Shown here: positions 58,081 through 64,000 of the stretch, in pieces
Layout of the letters: every line of letters starts with the position of its first letter
Position numbering within the stretch: position 1 is the stretch's first letter
Assembly (NCBI RefSeq): GCF_000471905.2
Contig: NW_006494943.1
Span: 6,232,498 to 6,296,497, forward strand
Source of the DNA: Amborella trichopoda
Lineage: Eukaryota; Streptophyta; Magnoliopsida; Amborellales; Amborellaceae
Direction of reading: 5' to 3'
Length of the DNA: 64,000 bases
The notes under the pieces: generated by a model
Databases searched by the model: none
Told to the model about the DNA's origin: nothing
What the model saw: only the letters and a program-made list of their open reading frames with translations
Made by a program: the position numbers and the translations under genes

Positions 58081-58317
58081 TCAGCTAGTTCGAACCTCGA
58101 ATCCTTCCGGTAAGATCTCTAAGCCATCGTGGGCCTCGAGGGGCTTCCTAAGGGCCCAAAGAAATGGTAGCTTAGAGAGCTCTAGACCATAGGCTATCTC
58201 ATGCACTTGCTCTATATTTAGTCTACACTCACTCCCAAACCCAACAAACACAACTGACCTCAAGGGCTGGGCATCTAGCCACTCAAAGGCTGTGGACCAC
58301 TTGTTCTTGATACAGAA
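58081..58317 (-). pseudogene. Captured UDP-glycosyltransferase (UGT91/79-like) fragment
   Basis: On the minus strand 78 codons are open from a stop at 58318-58320 to TGA at 58083-58081. They read KWSTAFEWLDAQPLRSVVFV, GFGSECRLNIEQVHEIAYGL, ELSKLPFLWALRKP and GLEILPEGFEVRTS. This is the start of the C-terminal nucleotide-binding domain of plant family 1 UGTs, which transfer UDP-sugars to small molecules. The GFGSEC..L..EQVHEIA.GLELS.LPF.WALRKP pattern is typical of the UGT91/UGT79 branch. The fragment stops just before the PSPG box, so it cannot bind UDP-sugar. It lies inside a TIR element, 0.65 kb past an unrecognised frame. Inferred: captured from a host gene; no other UGT exon is visible. 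Confidence 0.85.
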
Positions 58318-59004
58318 CTAATAAATAGTTTAAACATTTACAACTTATGATCAAAACCAACCCATTCAACAATAACCTGTAATAGTTTAAACATACATAA
58401 TTAAAAATATAAGAACTAATAAATCAACCCATTCAAACACACATGCACAATACAAGCAGTAAGAAATCAGCTCATTAAACATACATAATTAAAACCTGTA
58501 GTCACAAATTAGCTTGCTCCATGTTATTCTTTTTCTTCTTATCTTTTTTCTTTTTGTTTGGCAGCTTTGTTTTTTCCCTATTTAGCTTGAGTTCAATCTA
58601 AAACTCATTTTAACACATTATGCAACAAAAGAAAAAGATAAATTATTCCATGGAATTGTGAACTATATTCCATTGATAAATTTTGCCATAAACACAAATC
58701 ACCTGTCGTTGCATAATATAGAGCAATTATCATGATATGAGACATAAATTAAATGAGAAATTATAATGCAATAATGAATAAGAATTAGTGTAAAACCACT
58801 AGAATCATGGATTAAACATGAGTACAAGAAACTAAGAACTAATATCACAACAAGGAAAGCTATTCCACCACAAAAATAGGGGAAAAAAAACAAAAAAAGC
58901 ATAAATATAGCATAAGCTGAGAAACAAGCTTAAATTTTACGTAATGACTTGAACAAACTCATAAAACCCTAGATATTTCCAATGTTTTTAATGAAGTTTT
59001 TGAT

Positions 59005-59930
59005 GTACTCGTACTCTAATAAGAGCTTAAAGATCAGAGCTCAATGAAGTTAATGTATTCATACTCTGATCAGAGCTCAATGAAGTTTTTAATGTATTCG
59101 TATTCTGATCAGAGCTCGATGAAGTTAATGTATTCATACTTTGATTAGAGCTCAAAGATCTGAGCTCAATGAAATTTATAATGTATTTATACTCTGATCA
59201 GAGCTCAAAAGTCTGAGCTCAATGAAATTTATAATGTATTCATGCTCTGATCAGAGCTCAAATATCAGAGTTCAAAGATTAGAAAAAGCCCTAAACTTTT
59301 TTTTTTACCAATTTTCGCTCAGAAAAAGCTCAAAAAAAGCTAAGAAAAAGCTCAACTATCGGAGCTCAAATAAAAAAAACTTTTTTTTTTTTCACCCGAT
59401 TTTACCAATTTTAAAATATGAAAAAACTCAGAAAAAGCCCTAAACTGTAATGTATTCGTACTTTGATCAGAGCTCAAAGATCAAAGCTCAATGAAATTTA
59501 TAATGTATTCGTACTCTGATCAGAGCTCAAAGATAAAAAAAACCTTATAAAAAGCTCAGAAAAAACCCTAAACTTTTTTTTTAACCAATTTTTGCTCAAA
59601 AAAAGCTAAGAAAAAGCTCAAATATGAGAGCTCAAATAAAAAATACTTTTTAAAATTTTTTTTGTGATTTTATCAATTTTTAAAAACAAGAAAAACCTCA
59701 GGAGAAGCCCTAAATTGTAATGTATTCGTACTTTAATCAGAGCTCAAAGATTAGAAAAACCTCATAAAAAGCTTAGAAAAAGCCCTAAACTTTTTTTTTT
59801 TTACCAATTTTCACTCAGAAAAAGCTAAAACAAAGCTAAGAAAAGCTCAAATATCATAGCTATTTTCTTACCAATTTTTAAAAAAGGAAAAACCTCAAAA
59901 AAAGCCCGAAACTGTAGAGAACATCATTTT
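59005..59930 (+). repeat. GATC-palindrome minisatellite and longer tandem repeats
   Basis: At 59005-59275 a ~50-60 bp unit with AATGTATTCRTACTCTGATC and AGAGCTCAATGAARTT repeats about five times; most copies have the palindrome CTCTGATCAGAG and AGAGCTC. From 59276 a ~180-300 bp unit with AGCCCTAAACTTTTTTT, ACCAATTTTCGCTCAGAAAA and AGCTAAGAAAAAGCTCAA repeats about three times. Position just inside the right end of the TIR element suggests subterminal amplification. Confidence 0.8.
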
Positions 59931-60240
59931 CTTATCAATTTCCGTACAGATTCTTTTCCAGAAAAAAGAAATAGAGAGCCAAATCACATGAAAATTAAGC
60001 AAAGTGAGAATTTGAAGACGAAGATGAGATCAATGACCCCTTACCTCGATTTGGTTATGAGAGATGAAGAAGATGAGGAGGCCTTTTCTTCGAAGAGGGG
60101 CGTGCTGTGAAGAGAGGGGTGCTCGACGAAGGGTTGCTCAATAGCTTAGGGGTGCTGCATCTTTGTTATTTCTCAACAGCGAAGATGGGAAAAGAGGCTA
60201 GGGTTATCGAAAGGGAGGAAGTTACGTACTTCTTATTTTA

Positions 60241-60264
60241 GGTTCCGACCTTTGGGTCGGAACC
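60241..60264. repeat. Perfect 10-bp stem hairpin near the element's right end
   Basis: GGTTCCGACC, loop TTTG, GGTCGGAACC, followed by TTTTT. The shape looks like a bacterial terminator, but this is plant DNA; more likely a structural motif of the transposon end. Confidence 0.7.
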
Positions 60265-60603
60265 TTTTTAACAAAAAAGTATAGGAAGATGAACAGTAAA
60301 ATAAAGTTTTTATTTGGAGTTCTCATTTTTTATCAAACACGAAAGTTGAGAAGTTCTCAACTTCCAGAAGGCCCTTCCTATTATCAAACACGCCCTAAAA
60401 ATCAGGCATGTTCTTCTATAAGTGTATTTTATGCAAATTTATTATCTATGTGACCTTAATGATCATATTTATTACCCATTTTCTACTTGGTTTCACGTAC
60501 TATATCTTTCTTCCATCTAGGATCTAATCCAAACAATAACACGGAAGAAGAAACTAAAAGCAGCCCTACTAGGTGTCTATGCAGCGTGTGTTGTGACAGT
60601 TAA

Positions 60604-60804
60604 ATGCTGAGGCTTAAAAACACAGTTAAATGTTTGAGGTGTGCTTATATGAATGTTAAACAACTCCTTCATCAGCCTGGTTTCGAATTTGATGAAAATA
60701 CTAGGAGAATAATTGGGCTCGGTTGGGAGGAATATATTCAGATAGTTTTAAAATATGGGTGTAATTTTTACTTTAAACAACCCACATGTTGGGATAACTA
60801 TTAA
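60604..60804 (+). pseudogene. Myb/SANT-like domain fragment
   Basis: 66 codons contain LKNTVKCLRCAYMNVKQLL, HQPGFEFDENTRRIIGLGWE and EYIQ. They resemble the second half of the Myb/SANT-like (Myb_DNA-bind_3) domain of L10-interacting MYB-type proteins, where LKNRxxxLKxxYxxxKxLLxxxGFxWDExxxxxxAxxxVWxxYI is typical. The first helix and everything else are missing. Such domains occur in host proteins and in Harbinger partner proteins. It lies 206 bp outside the TIR element. Identity is by pattern only. Confidence 0.4.
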
Positions 60805-62727
60805 ACTTTTACAAATTGCATATGCATAAGTTAATGAAGCTGAAAGGAAGTGGTTCGACATGGTTTTACCTCCTATGTAGCTCATGGACCAAGTTTTCGT
60901 AGAGGACATGGTATAACACAACCCATGGAACTGAAAGGACTTTATGATAAAGCACGGTGTAGATATTTAAAAAAACTTATTTACCCCTACACTTGCAATA
61001 TTATTTATAATGTCAAATTATAATCGAACCACTCTTGAAATAAATAAAATAAAATAAAATTGGTTCTCAATTGCTACATCTTCAAATACAATTCTTTATT
61101 CAAGAAACAAAACTAGACTTTATTGTTTTATAGGAAGAGAAATAAATATTTTAAAAAAGGTAAAATTGCCGGAGATTACCTCAACCAGGTTTAGTACACC
61201 CCATGCCGAGTTTCCTCCTTCTGATGGTGCTCGAGATCTATGATTGATATTTTAATTTTCCTACTATGACAAAATCCACTCAATGACTCAATCTTGATCA
61301 AGCCTCTTAACTTGATTTTAGAGAGATGAGAGATGAATATGAAGAGAGGTGGAGAGATCTACTAGCAAGGGGTTCCACCCTTTTGCCACCCATAAAAAAC
61401 AGAAGTAGTGCGTGCCATCAAAATATGTTACAACTTGGAGGGAAAGATATGGTACAACTTGAAGAGAGAGATAAAAAATTGGGGTGTGCCTCCCCTTTGG
61501 AAGAGATGTGAATTTTGGGTAAGAAAAGAGCTGATTGTTAAAGAGAGAGAAGAGAATACATATCTCACGAGGAGATTTTTTTTTATAGATTTTCTATGCC
61601 ATAGATTTTGCCTCAATTCGTAGGGTCAAATCTTAACCGTTGATTTAAGGAGACTTGTGGGGTGAGAGATTTGAGCCATCCATCTCTTTGATCTACCATG
61701 AAGATTCAAAGAGATGAGCTAGAGCCTTATCATCAATTTCCTAAATCTATTCCCATCAAATAAGGAAAGCTTATATTTTAATATATCAAATCTTTAATTA
61801 TTTAATCAAGATTGTCATTAAATAAAGAAAATTTATATTTTAATATATCCAATCCAATCCTTAATTATTGGATGAACGAATATTGATTCAAAGATTTACT
61901 ATCTCAATTATTCAACCTTATTATGGCTATACTCAAAAGATAAGCCAACAAGGGATAAACATTATTCACAAGAAGAATACGTGAATAGGTAGGGCGTGCC
62001 ACCCGTGTGGCCCCACCTAATTCACATGTATTTAAATTTTGGGCCCCATATTTTATGGAGGTCCCATATATTTTTAGAAAATATTTTATGTCATATTTAG
62101 AAATTTTAAATCTTATATTTTATTTAAAACATTAAAAAATTAATTTCTCTTAATTTATAAATTCAAATGACAAAAATAAAATATCATAAGATTTACAAAA
62201 ATTCAAATAAATATTTTTAAAATCATTTTACATAAAATTAATTAAAATTAATTAATTTTGATGGGAATCGGATCTGTTAGATCTAGGAAATTATAAATAT
62301 ATGGGAGCACTCTGCCTTCAACTGTAAATCACGATCTGCCGAGCTTTCTCAAACTGACCCAGCATTTCCCATGACCCATAATCCACTGTAGGGGCTCATA
62401 ATTGGACCATCAAAGTCAACCAATAGACTAGGAGACACAACCCCAGTTTATGGATTTCAGGTTCTCCCCTAAAAACAAAAATCATAGTATTATATACCAT
62501 GATGCAACCATAACTCTATTGTGCATAAGGGTAATCTCTCGCTCATGTACACGCTTCACGCTCATTGGTGAATCTCAAAACGGCTATCTATATACATGCC
62601 GTGTGATGATAGAATGATGATGTTTTAGCTCTGTTTTCAAATATTATTCATCACACGCAAGGGTCACACTGTCCCTTGGCTCTCATCTAAGCATACTCCG
62701 ACCTCATCAAGGAATAACACACTAAAC
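60805..62727. other. AT-rich intergenic DNA
   Basis: No gene was recognised. A ~70-bp direct duplication with TTATATTTTAATATATC and TTAATTATTKRAT lies at 61770-61880. Short open frames at 61326-61623 are purine-rich and not recognisable. Confidence 0.4.
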
Positions 62728-64000
62728 CAGTGTTTAAAAAAACACCGAGTCGAACCGGCCCGGTTCGACTCGAGAATCGCCATGGAGGGATCGAATCACT
62801 GTAAAAAACAGGAATCATCCGGTTCTAGAGAGAACCGGACGATTCTGCACAGTGACTTGCCGATTCACTGTACGGAATCGGCGAGTCCCGTGAAGAACAC
62901 AGGTTGCACAGTATTCTTCACGGGATTCTTCGAAATTTGTCATTTTTTGATCATTTTTTGACCATTTTTTTTGTTTTTTTTGGCATGTGATCTAATTTGC
63001 AAGCTGTAAACAGCTTTTACACGGATTAAATGGTTGAAAAATTTGGTGTTTTTGGATCACGAAACTTACATTTTTAGGGTTTCCGCCTTTCCATGTGTTT
63101 CATGCCAAATAGGGCATGAATCTTTCAAACTTTGTAGGCATTTTGATCGTAAAGTTGTGCATCAAAACCTTTTGTTACTAATTTGTGATAATCGTTGAGA
63201 AAAACAGAGTTTTTTAGAGATTGAAGGCGCTCCGGTTTACAAAATCAGGTAAGAAGTTTGGGTTTTTTTTTTTTCCGCCATATGATTAATTTCACACCAT
63301 ATTTTGAAGATAATGAGTTCAATTTGTAGGGTTTTTAATCTTTATTGTATCTATTATGATTTAAAATTTTCAGTTTTATGTAATTTGGTCAATTACAGCA
63401 TGAAATTTGAGATGAACACCGAGATGTCTGCGGTACCAAAATTCCGCTTGTTTTTTTTTTTTTTTCCACCTTTTGATTTTTTTTTCATGAGATATTAGAA
63501 ATAATGTGTTAACAATTTAGGGTTTTGATTCCTTATATTGTTGTTTATCAGAAAATGTACTCAATTGGATGTAATTTATTCACTTAGAGGTGGATTTTTT
63601 AATTAAAATGGCTTATGTAAGATAGCTCTGTGAAGAACATTAATTTTTTTTTTTTTTTCTTTGTAATTCATGATCGAATTTTTTGTAGTAGTTGATCGAT
63701 TTTTTTGTAATCCATGATCCAATTGTTTTTTTTTTGGTAATCCATGATCGAATTTTTTGTTTTTTTGTAACCCATGATAGAATTTTTTGTAATCCATGAT
63801 CGAATTTTTTGTAATCCATGATCGAAATGTTTGTTTTTTTTTCTTGTAATCCATGATCAAATTTTTTTTTTTTTGTAACCCTATGATAGAATATTTTGTA
63901 ATCCATGATCAAATGTTTTGTAATCCATGATCGAAATGTTTGTTTTTTTTTTGTAATCCATGATCGAAATGTTTGTTATTTTTTTGTAATCCATGATCGA
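62728..64000 (+). mobile_element. Second copy of the large hAT family, 5' end (runs off window)
   Basis: Begins CAGTGTTTAAAAAAACACCGAG and matches the start of the element at 10635: CGGTTCGACTCG, GTGAAGAACACAGG, TTCTTCACGGGATT, AGGGTTTCCGCC, and the T-run plus CCGCCAT repeats. The presumptive left target site is CACTAAAC (62720-62727). The transposase would lie beyond the window. The copy has an expanded GTAATCCATGATCGAA repeat where the first has a single GATCAATTG. Confidence 0.8.
63655..64000 (+). repeat. GTAATCCATGATCGAA minisatellite (runs off window)
   Basis: About 14 copies of a 22-40 bp unit, TTTTTTGTAATCCATGATCG followed by AATTT or AAATGTTTG and T runs of varying length. Confidence 0.9.

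Larger units (their letters stand above)
56154..60398. mobile_element. TIR DNA transposon with captured UGT fragment (4.2 kb)
   Basis: The left end reads TTAGGGGCCTATTTGATAA and the reverse of the right end TTTAGGGCGTGTTTGATAA, a terminal inverted repeat of about 18 bases. Just inside, GTGTTTGATAA recurs: three times in a ~42-bp tandem repeat at 56236-56360 and again near 60330 in reverse. Such subterminal repeats are typical of hAT and PIF/Harbinger elements. Superfamily is unresolved: flanking TTA/TAA are not a direct repeat, and no 8-bp duplication was seen. No transposase recognised. It carries a glycosyltransferase fragment and a large repetitive block at 59000-59930. Confidence 0.6.

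Noticed and set aside
60241-60264. Rho-independent terminator
   Set aside because: The hairpin plus T run fits the shape, but the context is a plant transposon.
63655-64000. CRISPR-like array
   Set aside because: Variable T-run spacers only, within a hAT element; a minisatellite.

Overview
This is about 64 kb of AT-rich nuclear DNA from a flowering plant. The evidence is a canonical nine-coding-exon cytosolic ascorbate peroxidase gene with GT-AG introns, a class I small heat shock protein relic, a plant-type U6 snRNA-like sequence, and plant families of hAT, Mutator (MULE), Copia and non-LTR elements. The species cannot be named from the sequence. One assembly gap of 980 N lies at 14631-15610. 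Only one gene looks intact, the ascorbate peroxidase at 47575-52823. Almost everything else is transposable-element debris, much of it nested and several pieces bounded by readable target-site duplications (TSDs).

Layout. 0-2 kb: fold-back DNA, a tandemly duplicated promoter block (heat-shock element plus TATA), a class I sHSP pseudogene with two stop codons, and a diverged U6 snRNA copy. 2-10 kb: AT-rich DNA, a tRNA-derived SINE-like unit, a probable 1.6-kb solo LTR (TSD ATAAG), copies of a ~390-bp MITE family and a decayed DUF4283/gag-like fragment. 10.6-17.3 kb: a 6.6-kb hAT element with an 8-bp TSD (CTTTTTAG), carrying a broken BED/DUF659/dimerisation transposase with the gap inside it. 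17.6-21.3 kb: another MITE, then a decayed Copia polyprotein interrupted by a probable LTR. 21.7-27.1 kb: a shuffled tandem array of three modules (LTR-derived, hAT-end plus MITE, LINE RNase H fragment) ending in a ~1-kb palindrome. 27.7-33.5 kb: non-autonomous hAT and Mutator-like elements with clear TSDs and an internally deleted hAT transposase relic. 34.1-42.5 kb: a hAT shell with a ~57-bp minisatellite and, nested in it, a 6.7-kb MULE with ~790-bp terminal inverted repeats. That MULE holds a broken MuDR transposase and, on the opposite strand, a captured 3' piece of a SET-domain (ASHR2/SMYD-like) gene.

45.7-53 kb: the ascorbate peroxidase gene, with heat-shock-element-like half sites, a TATA box, an untranslated first exon, a 1.7-kb leader intron built of duplicated segments, and a 554-bp non-autonomous MULE inside its third coding intron. 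53.8-56 kb: small repeats and mobile-element fragments. 56.15-60.4 kb: a TIR element holding a fragment of a UGT91/UGT79-like glycosyltransferase and long subterminal repeats. 60.4-64 kb: a Myb/SANT-like fragment, AT-rich DNA, and the 5' end of a second copy of the large hAT family, which runs off the window in a short minisatellite.

The main biological points are two independent captures of host gene fragments by TIR elements (SET-domain and glycosyltransferase), a nested MULE-in-hAT structure, and a hAT family represented by long transposase-bearing, internally deleted and short non-autonomous forms in one window. I saw no coherent new gene system beyond these.
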